Notes: a model not told the origin generated them from the sequence alone. Positions 1 to 9,325 are shown, counted from the stretch's first letter. The stretch: DNA of 64,000 nt from Pseudalkalibacillus hwajinpoensis (GCF_015234585.1 NZ_JADFCM010000001.1:1426001-1490000); one strand, 5' to 3'. Translations and numbers: made by a program.

Positions 1-1
1 G

Positions 2-1063
2 TACTTATGGAGCTTGCAAAAAGCATTTCATCGCGAACATTCATTCATGAGCATCGTTGTCGCTTCTTTTTTGTTTAGTTTACTTTTAGGAGTTCGTTTA
101 TCTTATTTACCTTTTGGTGTCGGCCTTCTACTACTATTAATACAGAGAAAAAAGCAGCATAAGTCCATTAAATCTTACAGTTCATTTTTACTCACCCAGG
201 TCGGTATAGCCGTTATCTTTCAATTAATTTGGGTAGGGGGTCTTGCTGCTTCTGAAGGTGGCGTAGCTGCATTTTTACAGCTAGCCTTTGGGTTTTCTGA
301 AGGTCACTTTGAAGAGTGGGGTGGAACGGCGGTTTCAGCCTCAGCCCCACTTTTGGAACGAATATCACATCTGATATTGAATAATATAGTTTGGACAGGT
401 CTTAGCGGTCAAGCGCTAACGATTTTACTACTATATCTAACCTTGTTTACGTTCATAATCTTCCAAGGGGTGAAAAATAGGGGGAGAACTTTACGAGAAA
501 TTTCATGGTTTGGCTGGGCATTTGTCGCTATGGCATTTAGCTATTTTCTATGGGCGCTTTTGGCGCAAAACATTGATAAGCCAAGACATATCCTGCCTCT
601 ACCTGGGATAATAATACTTGGATTTCTTTGGATAGGATTAAGAAGACAGGGGAATAACTCAACGAAAATAATGCTTGGTTTAACCGTAATGATTAGCATA
701 CAAACAATTGTTTCCTATTCAACTATGAAAGAAGCAAACGATCCAGCAGCTGTTTATCAATTGATGGATTATGTAGAGCAAATTAACGAGCCGGTCATTG
801 TGTATACTTGGGAAGAAACTAGGGTAATGTCCTATAACAAGGTGTCATTTGAACACGAACAAATTTATACGTATTCCAACTTTCTATCTGATCTTCAATA
901 TTTTGATGAGCATCGCGTATTTTTAACAGGACAGGTTCTCGATGGATTTAAGAAACAGAATATATCGATGGATGGTCAAATCAAAAAGGTCAAAGAATTC
1001 CATTCCTCCACATTGTATGATCCTGTCTATCATGACATTGTTTTATATGAGTTCTTAAGATAA
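2..1063 (+). CDS. Polytopic membrane protein, GT-C glycosyltransferase-like, 5'-truncated by window edge
   Basis: The frame is open from base 2 with no stop or ribosome-binding site before it, so the true start lies upstream. The visible 350 or so residues contain about six to eight hydrophobic segments. They are followed by a soluble C-terminal tail of roughly 110 residues. A Lys-Pro-Arg-His-Ile-Leu-Pro-Leu-Pro stretch entering a membrane segment resembles the Arg-Tyr-Leu-Leu-Pro region of PMT/ArnT-type (GT-C) lipid-linked sugar transferases. The catalytic N-terminal loop would be outside the window, so the activity is inferred. It could instead be another multi-spanning membrane protein. 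It is co-directional with uvrC and ends 77 bp before it. Confidence 0.6.
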   Translation, partial: YLWSLQKAFHREHSFMSIVVASFLFSLLLGVRLSYLPFGVGLLLLLIQRKKQHKSIKSYSSFLLTQVGIAVIFQLIWVGGLAASEGGVAAFLQLAFGFSEGHFEEWGGTAVSASAPLLERISHLILNNIVWTGLSGQALTILLLYLTLFTFIIFQGVKNRGRTLREISWFGWAFVAMAFSYFLWALLAQNIDKPRHILPLPGIIILGFLWIGLRRQGNNSTKIMLGLTVMISIQTIVSYSTMKEANDPAAVYQLMDYVEQINEPVIVYTWEETRVMSYNKVSFEHEQIYTYSNFLSDLQYFDEHRVFLTGQVLDGFKKQNISMDGQIKKVKEFHSSTLYDPVYHDIVLYEFLR

Positions 1064-1140
1064 TAGAAAATTGAGGTAATGTGTTACAATGAGAGGGGAA
1101 CATAGATACGCCTTGAAAAGGAGTAGTGAGGTGAGGCAGC

Positions 1141-2922
1141 ATGGAACAACATCTTAAAAATAAGCTAGCGATCCTTCCTGACCAGCCCGGGTGTTATTTA
1201 ATGAAAGATCGCAAGGGAACGATTATTTATGTTGGGAAGGCAAAGGTGCTAAAAAATAGAGTCAGATCTTATTTTAGTGGATCACACGATGGAAAAACGC
1301 AGCGGCTTGTAAGTGAAATACGTGATTTTGAGTATATCGTAACCTCCACAAATCTTGAAGCTCTTATTCTTGAACTTAATTTAATCAAAAAACATGACCC
1401 GAAATATAATGTGATGCTTAAAGATGATAAAAGCTATCCTTATATAAAAATAACGGCAGAAGAACAGCCCCGCTTAATTACGACACGTAAAATAAAAAAA
1501 GATAAAGGTAAGTATTTTGGTCCATATCCGAATGCTTATGCAGCTAGTGCAACAAAGAAGCTTTTGGACCGACTATATCCTTTACGTAAATGTCGTAAAA
1601 TGCCTGATCGCGTCTGTCTTTATTATCATATAGGCCAGTGTCTTGCTCCATGTGTCAACGACGTGTCTAAAGAGCAAAATAAAGAGATGATTGACGGGAT
1701 TACGCGTTTTCTAAACGGAGGTCACCAGGAAGTTAAAGAAGACATAGAAAGAAAGATGACCACAGCATCTGAGAACATGGATTTCGAGCGAGCAAAAGAG
1801 TTTCGCGATTTAATGTTTCATATTGATAAAGTTATGGAAGTGCAAAAGATCCAATCTAACGATGGTATTGATCGGGATATTTTCGGTTATAGTTTCGACA
1901 AAGGATGGATGTGTGTTCAAGTTTTCTTTGTACGACAAGGGAAGTTAATTGAGAGAGAGGTTTCTCTTTTTCCTTTTTATAATGATGCTGAAGAAGATTT
2001 CTTAACTTATATCGGTCAGTTCTATCTTCAACAAAATCATCCTAAGCCAAAAGAAGTATTGCTTCCTCAGCAGGTTAATGCTCAGATGGTAGAAGAACTT
2101 CTACAAATTCCAGTTCACCAGCCAAAACGAGGCAAGAAAAAAGAGCTTGTGGAGCTTACGATGAAGAACGCGACCATTGCCATTAATGAGAAATTTTCAT
2201 TAATTGAACGCGACGAGAAAAGAACGATTGATGCTGTTGAAAACTTGGGAGAAAAGCTTAATATAGAAGCTCCGCTCAGAATTGAAGCTTTTGATAACTC
2301 GAACATTCAGGGCACGAACCCTGTATCCGCTATGGTTGTTTTTCTTGATGGAAAGCCAAAGAAAAATGAGTATCGCAAGTACAAAATCAAAACAGTGGAA
2401 GGACCAAACGATGTAGGTTCTATGAAAGAGGTTGTGAGAAGAAGATATTCAAGAATGCTTAAGGAAAATGGTCCGCTTCCTGACTTAATTATTATTGACG
2501 GCGGAATAGCTCAAATACAGGCGTCACAGGATGTGCTCGAGAATGAGCTTGGTCTGGACATACCGGTTTGCTCGCTGACGAAAGATGAGAAACATAAAAC
2601 GTCTCATCTTCTTATTGGTGATCCTCCTGAGGCTGTTTATCTACCAAGAAATAGTCAGGAATTCTACCTGTTGCAAAGGATTCAAGATGAAGTACACCGA
2701 TTTGCGATTACGTTTCATCGACAGCTTCGAGGAAAATCGATGCTTAAGTCAAGTCTTGATGATATTCCCGGTATCGGAGAGAAGAGAAGAAAGAAGCTGC
2801 TAAATCATTTTGGATCGATCAAAAAAATGAAAGAAGCAAGCGTTGAAGACTTACACAACGCAGGCCTACCAATGAATGTTGCAGAAGAAGTAATCGCTCG
2901 ATTTGAAAGTCAATCAAATTAA
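1141..2922 (+). CDS. uvrC: UvrABC excinuclease subunit C
   Basis: 593 residues, normal for UvrC, which makes both incisions around bulky DNA lesions after UvrAB loading. The N-terminal GIY-YIG nuclease domain (about residues 14-91, with the Tyr-Val-Gly-Lys-Ala motif) makes the 3' cut. A UVR motif that contacts UvrB lies near residues 200-235. The RNase H-like 5' nuclease domain follows (Asp-Asn-Ser-Asn-Ile-Gln near residue 384). Helix-hairpin-helix DNA-binding motifs end the protein (Ile-Pro-Gly-Ile-Gly near 541). The ATG at 1141 lies downstream of purine-rich AAGGAG sequence. A TACAAT at 1085-1090 could be a -10 element, but I see no good -35. Placement before lysC matches B. subtilis. Confidence 0.97.
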   Translation: MEQHLKNKLAILPDQPGCYLMKDRKGTIIYVGKAKVLKNRVRSYFSGSHDGKTQRLVSEIRDFEYIVTSTNLEALILELNLIKKHDPKYNVMLKDDKSYPYIKITAEEQPRLITTRKIKKDKGKYFGPYPNAYAASATKKLLDRLYPLRKCRKMPDRVCLYYHIGQCLAPCVNDVSKEQNKEMIDGITRFLNGGHQEVKEDIERKMTTASENMDFERAKEFRDLMFHIDKVMEVQKIQSNDGIDRDIFGYSFDKGWMCVQVFFVRQGKLIEREVSLFPFYNDAEEDFLTYIGQFYLQQNHPKPKEVLLPQQVNAQMVEELLQIPVHQPKRGKKKELVELTMKNATIAINEKFSLIERDEKRTIDAVENLGEKLNIEAPLRIEAFDNSNIQGTNPVSAMVVFLDGKPKKNEYRKYKIKTVEGPNDVGSMKEVVRRRYSRMLKENGPLPDLIIIDGGIAQIQASQDVLENELGLDIPVCSLTKDEKHKTSHLLIGDPPEAVYLPRNSQEFYLLQRIQDEVHRFAITFHRQLRGKSMLKSSLDDIPGIGEKRRKKLLNHFGSIKKMKEASVEDLHNAGLPMNVAEEVIARFESQSN

Positions 2923-2936
2923 TTTGTAAGAACATG

Positions 2937-2965
2937 TTGCGGCATTCACGTAAGTTCGTTATAAT
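2937..2965 (+). promoter_or_regulatory. SigA-type promoter of lysC
   Basis: TTGCGG at 2937-2942 and a perfect TATAAT at 2960-2965 are separated by 17 bp. It begins just after uvrC and drives the riboswitch leader. Confidence 0.8.
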
Positions 2966-3002
2966 GAGTGAAATTTAATAGTTCCACACTTCGAAAGTTG
3001 AA

Positions 3003-3188
3003 GTGATGGTAGAGGCGCAAAAACCAATAGTAAGCTTACTGAAGAGTGTTAAGACTCAGTGATAGGAGCTGAAAGGGGGATTTGCCGAAGTGGAAAGACG
3101 CTTATCCGTCTGAAGCTGGATCTGTATTGAATAAGTGCAGAGCTGTCATCCAATACCTACCCGGGGATTGGATGGAGAACTATCTCAC
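3003..3188 (+). promoter_or_regulatory. Lysine riboswitch (L box) aptamer
   Basis: The leader has the L-box conserved blocks in order: GGTAGAGGCGC at the 5' side, CTGAAAGGGGGATTTGCCGAAG in the core split across 3069-3090, then GAATAAGTGCAGAGCTGTC. GGAGAACTATCTCAC closes P1 against GTGATGGTAGAG. L boxes sense lysine and shut off lysine biosynthesis genes, here aspartokinase. The terminator at 3219-3253 is the expression platform. Confidence 0.92.
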
Positions 3189-3218
3189 GAAGGGACGTTT
3201 TCTTGGATTTGTTATGAA

Positions 3219-3253
3219 AACAACAGTGAGGTTTTTCTCATTGTTGTTTTTTT
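3219..3253 (+). terminator. Lysine riboswitch terminator
   Basis: A 12-bp stem (3219-3230 with 3237-3248, one G-U pair) with a six-base loop is followed by a T run. It sits between aptamer and lysC, so lysine binding would favour it and stop transcription early. Confidence 0.9.
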
Positions 3254-3436
3254 ATACTTTAATAAACGCTTTACAAGTTTAAAGTATAACAAAAATGAAG
3301 GCTATCGCTATTTCAATTTGGTGAGTGGCCGAGTTTTTTAATATCCATTTCGACTCTTAGTTAGTGAGTGTTTGTAACGTGCGATATTTACGCACTATGA
3401 GGGATAACGAGCTGCATGAAAGAAAGGATGGAGAGA

Positions 3437-4672
3437 GTGGGACTACGCGTATTGAAATTCGGAGGTACGTCTGTTGGAGATGTAGAGAAAATCAAAAATG
3501 TTTCCAAAAGGCTTATGGAAGCTGTAAATAATGGAGATGAGGTTGTTGCGGTTGTTTCAGCGATGGGCAAAACAACGGATGAGCTTTTAGGATTATCAAA
3601 AGGGATAACAGCTACACCGTCTGCAAGAGAGCTTGATATGCTTCTAACGACTGGAGAACAAGTAACAACAGCGCTTCTTTCGATGGCATTAAATGAAGAA
3701 GGGTACGATGCCATTTCATTAACAGGCTGGCAAGCAGGAATTAAAACAGAGTCGCTTCACGGCAATGCCAGAATCCTCGATATTGATGCATCACGTATGA
3801 ATCAACACCTTGCTGAAGGGAAAATTGTGATAGTAGCAGGATTCCAGGGGCTAACTGATACGTCTGACATCGCAACGCTAGGGCGAGGTGGTTCCGATAC
3901 AACAGCTGTGGCGATTGCAGCAGCTCTTAAAGCGGATCGTTGTGAGATTTATACAGATGTGGATGGTGTGTATACGACAGATCCTCGATATGTGAAAGGT
4001 GCAAGAAAGCTTTCTACGATTTCTTATGATGAAATGCTTGAACTTGCTAACCTTGGGGCTGGTGTCTTACATCCTAGAGCGGTTGAGTTTGCAAAAAACT
4101 ATAACATCTTGCTAGAGGTCCGCTCGAGCTTTACGAATGAACCTGGAACGCTAATTGAGGAGGTCGTATCAATGGAACAAAATTTGGTGGTTAGAGGTCT
4201 GGCTTTTGAAAGTAATGTAACGAAAATAACAATTTCAGGTTTGCCGAATGAGATTACAACACTTCCTTCCTTGTTCTCATCTCTTGCGGCAAATGGTATT
4301 AATGTAGATGTGATCATTCAAAGTACAGGAGAGAAAAATACAACGAGTATCTCATTTTCAATTGAAACAGCCTCTCTTGAATTAACTCTTGATGTGCTCC
4401 GTCGCATTAAAGTGAAACTTCCCTACGAACATATTTATCACGAATCAGAACTTGCTAAGGTATCCATAGTAGGATCAGGTATGATTTCTAACCCTGGTGT
4501 TGCGGCACAAATGTTTGAAGTACTTGCTGAACACGGGGTAGAAATGAAGATGGTGAGTACATCAGAAATCAAAGTGTCAACAATCGTTCCAGAAGATAAA
4601 ATGATTTATGCTATTGAGTCGCTACACGATAAATTTCAACTAGATGAAAGAACCCCTGTTAAACAAATGTAA
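3437..4672 (+). CDS. lysC: Aspartokinase II (LysC-type), alpha subunit
   Basis: Phosphorylates aspartate, the first step to lysine, diaminopimelate, methionine and threonine. The kinase motif Lys-Phe-Gly-Gly-Thr-Ser-Val opens the protein, and two ACT domains fill the last 160 or so residues. I place the start at GTG 3437 because it gives a Met-Gly-Leu N-terminus like B. subtilis LysC and has AAGGA 8 bp upstream. An in-frame ATG at 3416 would add seven residues with a weaker site. Control is by the lysine riboswitch, and an internal start near 4172 probably yields a separate beta subunit. The convergent terminator at 4677-4702 ends the unit. Confidence 0.95.
   Translation: MGLRVLKFGGTSVGDVEKIKNVSKRLMEAVNNGDEVVAVVSAMGKTTDELLGLSKGITATPSARELDMLLTTGEQVTTALLSMALNEEGYDAISLTGWQAGIKTESLHGNARILDIDASRMNQHLAEGKIVIVAGFQGLTDTSDIATLGRGGSDTTAVAIAAALKADRCEIYTDVDGVYTTDPRYVKGARKLSTISYDEMLELANLGAGVLHPRAVEFAKNYNILLEVRSSFTNEPGTLIEEVVSMEQNLVVRGLAFESNVTKITISGLPNEITTLPSLFSSLAANGINVDVIIQSTGEKNTTSISFSIETASLELTLDVLRRIKVKLPYEHIYHESELAKVSIVGSGMISNPGVAAQMFEVLAEHGVEMKMVSTSEIKVSTIVPEDKMIYAIESLHDKFQLDERTPVKQM
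4157..4174 (+). promoter_or_regulatory. Internal ribosome-binding site and start for LysC beta subunit
   Basis: Inside lysC, GAGGAGG at 4157-4163 precedes an in-frame ATG at 4172-4174 by 8 bp. That ATG begins Met-Glu-Gln-Asn-Leu-Val-Val, the same point where B. subtilis LysC is known to restart to make its beta subunit. The product (to 4672, 166 residues) would be the two ACT domains alone. Confidence 0.8.
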
Positions 4673-4676
4673 TCAA

Positions 4677-4702
4677 AAAGGAGACCACGTGTGGTCTCCT
4701 TT
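4677..4702. terminator. Bidirectional terminator between lysC and yslB
   Basis: A 26-base palindrome with AAAGGAGACCAC and its complement, A-rich on one side and T-rich on the other. It can serve both convergent genes. Confidence 0.85.
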
Positions 4703-5146
4703 CTATTCAACCTGATCTTTTGGGTCCCATTTTACTGTGAATTGAATTTCATTCTTTTTATCAGTTTCATAGGCTTCAGCGATGCAACGAAGCATATTTT
4801 GATATTGTTCGGCTAGAAAACCTGCTTCTAGTTGATAACAAGCATTTCGACTAGTTTTTCTTCGCTCAGTGATAAGAGCTGACTGAAGATCAAACGTTAC
4901 TTCATTCTTTTTTTCTTGTGCAATTGATAATTTACCCCATCCAGCACGCTGAAAAAAATCCTCGATCTCTTCTCGAGTGGAGAGCGGGAATTGCCTGGCC
5001 ATTTCTTTTCCAGTCCAATATAAAACAGCCGGCTGTTCACTTCCAAGAAGTTCAGGAATAAGAACTTCTCTATAAAATTCATATCCAAAAGCAGTTGTTT
5101 CTATTTCATGACTATAATCAATCGAGTTTGTGCGCTTCTTAAACAT
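4703..5146 (-). CDS. yslB: YslB family protein (DUF2507)
   Basis: 147 residues on the minus strand, between lysC and sdhC as in B. subtilis. The sequence matches the DUF2507/YslB family: Ala-Phe-Gly-Tyr-Glu-Phe near the N-terminus, then Leu-Tyr-Trp-Thr-Gly-Lys and Glu-Ala-Gly-Phe-Leu-Ala-Glu-Gln. This small cytosolic family has a V4R/TRAPP-like fold and no established function. The start is well set, since GGGAGG lies directly upstream on the minus strand. It is the only minus-strand gene in the first 32 kb and shares its terminator region with lysC. Confidence 0.88.
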   Translation of the reverse strand: MFKKRTNSIDYSHEIETTAFGYEFYREVLIPELLGSEQPAVLYWTGKEMARQFPLSTREEIEDFFQRAGWGKLSIAQEKKNEVTFDLQSALITERRKTSRNACYQLEAGFLAEQYQNMLRCIAEAYETDKKNEIQFTVKWDPKDQVE

Positions 5147-5304
5147 AAATTCCTCCCAGCTTTTCTACAAAATAATTATAACGTTTTATCGACAAATCCT
5201 CCATAGCACCATAGATAGAATTTATTTATATAGAAAGCGTATTCAATTGAGATATACGCAGGTGTTGCAAGGGAATTTTGAAAAATCTAAATGTACACGT
5301 TTTC

Positions 5305-5333
5305 TTGACGGTCCTAAATGATGGGAGTACAAT
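5305..5333 (+). promoter_or_regulatory. SigA-type promoter of sdhCAB
   Basis: TTGACG (5305-5310), 17-bp spacer, TACAAT (5328-5333). It leaves a leader of about 115 bases before sdhC. Confidence 0.8.
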
Positions 5334-5454
5334 GGGTATGTCACAATATAATCGACAGAAAGCGATGATTTCTGTGCATGCAAAGACTTCTTTATTAGAA
5401 AAAAATGCACTGGCAGATGGTAGCTTAACAACTTAAAAGGGGGACACACAAAAC

Positions 5455-6063
5455 ATGGCCGCAAGTCGAGACTTTGTAAGCCGAAAATTGCATTCGCTTC
5501 TAGGAGTAATTCCGCTCGGACTTTATGTTACTCAGCATCTTACTGTTAACTATTTTGCAACAAGAGGGCCCGAGGCGTTTAATGACGCAGCTCATTTTAT
5601 GGAGAGCCTTCCTTACAGGTATTTGCTTGAAATTTTCGTCATTTTCTTACCGCTCTTATTCCATGCGATTTACGGTGTTTATATCGCATTTCAATCCAAA
5701 AACAACGTAAGTCGATATGGTTATTTACGTAACTGGATGTTTTATTTGCAGCGGATTTCTGGCGTTATCGTATTAATATTTGTAACTTGGCACGTCTGGC
5801 AAACGAGAATACAAGCTGCGATGGGAGCAGAAGTAAACTTCCAAATGATGGCTGATATCTTGTCTAATCCAGGAATGATGATCTTTTACATCGTTGGTGT
5901 ACTTGGTACTGTCTTCCACTTCGCAAATGGCTTATGGTCATTCTTTGTAAGCTGGGGCTTCACAGTAACACCAAAATCACAGCGTACGATGACATACGTA
6001 ACAATGGTCATTTTCGTTGCACTTTCAGTTGTTGGCATGCGCGCATTATTTGCATTCGTTTAA
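5455..6063 (+). CDS. sdhC: Succinate dehydrogenase cytochrome b558 subunit
   Basis: 202 residues, the same length as B. subtilis SdhC. It is the di-haem membrane anchor of complex II and passes electrons from the SdhB iron-sulphur clusters to menaquinone. Five hydrophobic helices are visible, with histidines in Thr-Gln-His, Leu-Phe-His-Ala-Ile-Tyr-Gly, Thr-Trp-His-Val-Trp and Val-Phe-His-Phe-Ala-Asn-Gly, which supply the haem ligands in this family. A strong AAAAGGGGG site precedes the ATG. It is the first gene of the sdhCAB operon. Confidence 0.96.
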   Translation: MAASRDFVSRKLHSLLGVIPLGLYVTQHLTVNYFATRGPEAFNDAAHFMESLPYRYLLEIFVIFLPLLFHAIYGVYIAFQSKNNVSRYGYLRNWMFYLQRISGVIVLIFVTWHVWQTRIQAAMGAEVNFQMMADILSNPGMMIFYIVGVLGTVFHFANGLWSFFVSWGFTVTPKSQRTMTYVTMVIFVALSVVGMRALFAFV

Positions 6064-6137
6064 GAAAGTGAACTGTCTTCACCACGTCTGATACATAACT
6101 TTCAGACAGAGCCAGCATTTAAGGGGGAACTGTTCTT

Positions 6138-7901
6138 ATGAGTAAAGGTAAATTAGTGATAGTTGGAGGCGGCCTTGCAGGTTTGATGGCTACCATCAAA
6201 GCTGCGGAAGCTGGAATGCAAGTAGATCTTCTTTCCATCGTTCCAGTAAAACGTTCTCACTCTGTATGTGCGCAGGGGGGAATTAACGGGGCTGTTAATA
6301 CAAAAGGAGAAGGAGATTCTCCTTGGGAGCACTTTGATGATACAGTTTATGGAGGAGATTTCCTTGCAAATCAACCTCCAGTAAAAGCAATGTGTGATGC
6401 AGCGCCTGGTATCATTCACTTAATGGATCGTATGGGCGTAATGTTTAACAGAACACCAGAAGGTCTACTAGATTTCAGACGCTTTGGTGGAACACAACAT
6501 CACCGCACTGCTTTTGCCGGTGCAACAACCGGGCAACAGCTACTATATGCGCTTGATGAGCAAGTTCGTCGCCATGAAGTAGCAGGCCTCGTTACAAAAT
6601 ATGAAGGATGGGAATTTCTCTCCGCTATTTTAGATGATGAAGGTGTATGCCGAGGAGTTGTTGGTGAAAACTTAACAACTTCTGAAATAAGAAGTTTTGA
6701 AGCAGATGCGGTTATTATGGCGACTGGTGGACCTGGTATTATCTTCGGTAAGAGTACAAACTCTGTTATTAATACAGGTTCTGCTGCTGGTGCGCTTTAT
6801 CAGCAAGGGGCTATTTATTCCAATGGGGAATTTATTCAAATTCATCCAACGGCAATCCCTGGTGATGACAAGCTTCGTCTTATGAGTGAATCTGCACGTG
6901 GCGAAGGTGGCCGCGTTTGGACGTATAAAGACGGTAAACCATGGTATTTCCTTGAGGAAAAATACCCAGCATATGGAAATCTTGTACCGCGTGATATTGC
7001 TACGAGAGAAATTTTTGATGTGTGTGTAAGTCAAAAGCTTGGTATTAATGGTGAGAACATGGTTTACCTTGACCTCTCACATAAAGATTCAAAAGAGCTT
7101 GATGTTAAGCTTGGCGGTATTATTGAAATTTATGAGAAGTTCATGGGTGACGATCCTCGTAAAGTCCCTATGAAAATTTTCCCTGCTGTACACTATTCAA
7201 TGGGTGGTTTATGGGTTGATTTTAACCAGCAGACTAATATTCCTGGGCTATTTGCTGCTGGTGAATGTGATTATTCTCAACACGGTGGCAATCGTCTTGG
7301 AGCAAACTCGCTATTATCTTCTATTTATGGTGGCATGGTTGCTGGTCCAAATGCGGTTGACTATATTAATGGATTAGAAGCAACGGTTGAGGATCTCTCT
7401 TCTTCATTATTTGAAAAGCATCAACAAGAAGAGCAGGCAAAGCAGGACGCAATCATGAAGATGAATGGAACAGAGAATGCTTACCAAATTCATAAAGAGC
7501 TTGGCGAATGGATGACAGCTAACGTAACGGTTGTAAGAAACAACGATAAGTTAAAGGAAACAGATGAGAAAATTCAAGAGTTGATGGAGCGTTACGAGAA
7601 CATCAATATTAATGATACATCCAAGTGGAGTAATCAGGGGGCTTCATTTACTCGACAATTATCTAACATGCTACAGTTGGCACGGGTAATTACAATCGGG
7701 GCCTTAAACCGTAACGAAAGTCGCGGTGCGCACTACAAGCCTGAATTCCCTGAGCGGAATGATGAAGAATTTCTTAAAACAACAATGGCTAAATACGATG
7801 CAGTAAACAACAAACCAGAATTCTACTATGAAGAAGTAGATACATCATTAATTCCACCTCGTAAACGCGATTATTCTAAGAAGAAAGCGGGGGATAAATG
7901 A
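6138..7901 (+). CDS. sdhA: Succinate dehydrogenase flavoprotein subunit
   Basis: 587 residues. Oxidises succinate to fumarate in the TCA cycle at the cytoplasmic face of the membrane. The N-terminal Rossmann motif Gly-Gly-Gly-Leu-Ala-Gly-Leu binds FAD. Ser-His-Ser-Val-Cys-Ala-Gln-Gly-Gly holds the histidine that carries FAD covalently, and Val-His-Tyr-Ser-Met-Gly-Gly and Arg-Leu-Gly-Ala-Asn-Ser-Leu are active-site and FAD-domain signatures. AGGGGGAA precedes the ATG. The stop overlaps the start of sdhB (ATGA), indicating translational coupling. Confidence 0.97.
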   Translation: MSKGKLVIVGGGLAGLMATIKAAEAGMQVDLLSIVPVKRSHSVCAQGGINGAVNTKGEGDSPWEHFDDTVYGGDFLANQPPVKAMCDAAPGIIHLMDRMGVMFNRTPEGLLDFRRFGGTQHHRTAFAGATTGQQLLYALDEQVRRHEVAGLVTKYEGWEFLSAILDDEGVCRGVVGENLTTSEIRSFEADAVIMATGGPGIIFGKSTNSVINTGSAAGALYQQGAIYSNGEFIQIHPTAIPGDDKLRLMSESARGEGGRVWTYKDGKPWYFLEEKYPAYGNLVPRDIATREIFDVCVSQKLGINGENMVYLDLSHKDSKELDVKLGGIIEIYEKFMGDDPRKVPMKIFPAVHYSMGGLWVDFNQQTNIPGLFAAGECDYSQHGGNRLGANSLLSSIYGGMVAGPNAVDYINGLEATVEDLSSSLFEKHQQEEQAKQDAIMKMNGTENAYQIHKELGEWMTANVTVVRNNDKLKETDEKIQELMERYENININDTSKWSNQGASFTRQLSNMLQLARVITIGALNRNESRGAHYKPEFPERNDEEFLKTTMAKYDAVNNKPEFYYEEVDTSLIPPRKRDYSKKKAGDK

Positions 7902-8659
7902 TGAGTGAGAATAAAACTGTTACACTTAAGATAAAAAGGCAGGATGGACCTGAATCTAATTCATATGAAGAAACGTTTACGATTCCATACCGTCAAAATA
8001 TGAACGTTATTTCTGCTTTAATGGAAATTCGTCGTAATCCAGTTAATGCAAACGGTGAGAAAACTACACCTGTTATTTGGGAAATGGGTTGTTTAGAAGA
8101 AGTATGCGGAGCTTGTTCGATGGTCATTAACGGAAAACCACGTCAATCTTGTACTGCTTTACTAGATCAACTTGAGCAACCAATTCGCTTAGAGCCAATG
8201 ACCACATTCCCGGTTGTGCGAGATCTTGCTGTAGATCGAAGCAGAATGTTTGATGCACTTAAGAAAGTGAAAGCATGGATTCCGATCGATGGTACCTATG
8301 ATCTTGGACCTGGTCCGAGAATGCCTGAGAATAAGCGACAGTGGGCATATGAACTATCAAAATGTATGACATGTGGTGTTTGTCTTGAAGCGTGTCCGAA
8401 CGTAAATAGTCGCTCGGAGTTTATTGGACCGGCTGCTATTTCACAGGTTCGATTATTCAACTCACATCCAACAGGTGAGATGAACAAAGAGGAGCGTCTG
8501 GAAGGCTTAATGGGAGAGGGTGGACTTGGGAACTGTGGTAACTCACAGAACTGTGTGCAATCTTGTCCGAAAGGAATTCCACTAACAACATCTATTGCTG
8601 CAATGAATAGAGCAACGTCACTTCAAACGTTCAAAAACTTTTTTGGAAGTGATCACTAG
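7901..8659 (+). CDS. sdhB: Succinate dehydrogenase iron-sulphur subunit
   Basis: Electron relay between SdhA and SdhC. The N-terminal ferredoxin-like part has the [2Fe-2S] cysteines in Cys-Leu-Glu-Glu-Val-Cys-Gly-Ala-Cys plus a later Cys. The C-terminal part has Cys-Met-Thr-Cys-Gly-Val-Cys-Leu-Glu-Ala-Cys-Pro and a second set, Cys-Gly-Asn-Ser-Gln-Asn-Cys-Val-Gln-Ser-Cys-Pro, for the [4Fe-4S] and [3Fe-4S] clusters. Two adjacent ATGs exist. The second (7901) sits 7 bp after GGGGG and is preferred over 7898, though 7898 would overlap sdhA classically. About 252 residues. Confidence 0.96.
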   Translation: MSENKTVTLKIKRQDGPESNSYEETFTIPYRQNMNVISALMEIRRNPVNANGEKTTPVIWEMGCLEEVCGACSMVINGKPRQSCTALLDQLEQPIRLEPMTTFPVVRDLAVDRSRMFDALKKVKAWIPIDGTYDLGPGPRMPENKRQWAYELSKCMTCGVCLEACPNVNSRSEFIGPAAISQVRLFNSHPTGEMNKEERLEGLMGEGGLGNCGNSQNCVQSCPKGIPLTTSIAAMNRATSLQTFKNFFGSDH

Positions 8660-8662
8660 GAA

Positions 8663-8690
8663 AAGATCCCCTGCAAGGGGGTCTTTTTTT
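8663..8690 (+). terminator. Terminator of sdhCAB
   Basis: AAGATCCCC pairs with GGGGGTCTT around a short TGCAA loop and is followed by a T run. It begins directly after the sdhB stop. Confidence 0.88.
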
Positions 8691-8706
8691 AGTTTCAGAT
8701 AATTCT

Positions 8707-8836
8707 TAAGCTATGTTAGCTTATACTGATGATTCTCGATTTTTTCCGAGAAGGGATTGATCATCACAGAACTTAAATGATTCTAAAATCAACAGCGTTC
8801 ATTAACAGAGCCAAGTCTTAAGAAAAGAATAGAATA
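8707..8836 (+). repeat. Dispersed intergenic repeat, copy A
   Basis: About 130 bp between sdhB and gerE. The 5' part contains TAAGCTATGTTAGCTTA, an inverted repeat, then ATACTGATGATTCTCG. The 3' part contains AAAATCAACAGCGTTCATT and continues to AAGAAAAGA. Both ends recur in inverted orientation after the tRNA-Arg gene (20010-20128), and the first 35 bases from 8713 recur at 9291. An internal TTCTCG/CGAGAA hairpin lies in the middle. No coding frame is conserved. The rest of this gap up to gerE shows nothing else certain. Confidence 0.6.
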
Positions 8837-9018
8837 AAACCTTATTACGATATTTCTCAGGAAATGATGAAGAAGAACGAAGGTTGTCATAATAAATTCT
8901 CTAAACTGTTTTTATGCAATGTGTGAATTAATGTAACACGTAAGATAGAAATTCATATATTGTATGGACTATATAATTTCAATCGAAGTTGCTTTGTTGC
9001 CCTATCGAGGAGGGTGGA

Positions 9019-9246
9019 ATGTTGAAAGGGAACCACTACCGACCAAAGCCACTATTAACCAAAAGAGAAAGAGAAGTTTTCGAATTGCTTGTTCAAGACA
9101 AAACGACAAGAGAAATAGCAGAAGAATTGTTTATTAGCGAAAAAACAGTTCGGAACCATATTTCGAACACGATGCAAAAGCTGGGGGTAAAGGGGCGTTC
9201 TCAGGCTGTTGTCGAATTGCTTCGACTGGGAGAATTAGAAATATAA
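9019..9246 (+). CDS. gerE: Spore coat gene regulator GerE
   Basis: 75 residues, almost entirely a LuxR-type helix-turn-helix: Leu-Thr-Lys-Arg-Glu-Arg-Glu-Val-Phe-Glu-Leu, then Ser-Glu-Lys-Thr-Val-Arg-Asn-His-Ile-Ser-Asn. It is nearly identical to B. subtilis GerE, the last mother-cell regulator, which acts with SigK on coat genes. The start at ATG 9019 follows GAGGAGGGTGG. An upstream TTG at 8989 would add ten residues unlike the family. A CATATATTG at 8954 with AC 14-16 bp before it is a loose match to a SigK promoter. The downstream gene order differs from B. subtilis because glcT-pts lies before ysmB-racE. Confidence 0.95.
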   Translation: MLKGNHYRPKPLLTKREREVFELLVQDKTTREIAEELFISEKTVRNHISNTMQKLGVKGRSQAVVELLRLGELEI

Positions 9247-9251
9247 AACTG

Positions 9252-9276
9252 TGCCGGCTTAAAAGCCGGTTTTTTC
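9252..9276 (+). terminator. Terminator of gerE
   Basis: CCGGCTT pairs with AAGCCGG across an AA turn, followed by six T residues. Confidence 0.85.
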
Positions 9277-9290
9277 TTTTGTGAAACATC

Positions 9291-9325
9291 ATGTTTGCTT
9301 ATACTGTTAATTCTAGATTATTTCC
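9291..9325 (+). repeat. Dispersed intergenic repeat, copy C (5' part)
   Basis: 35 bases match 8713-8747 at 30 positions, starting ATGTTTGCTTATACTG. The two copies flank gerE as imperfect direct repeats. The 5' side forms AAACAT-C-ATGTTT. The 3' half seen in copy A is not clearly present here. Confidence 0.55.
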
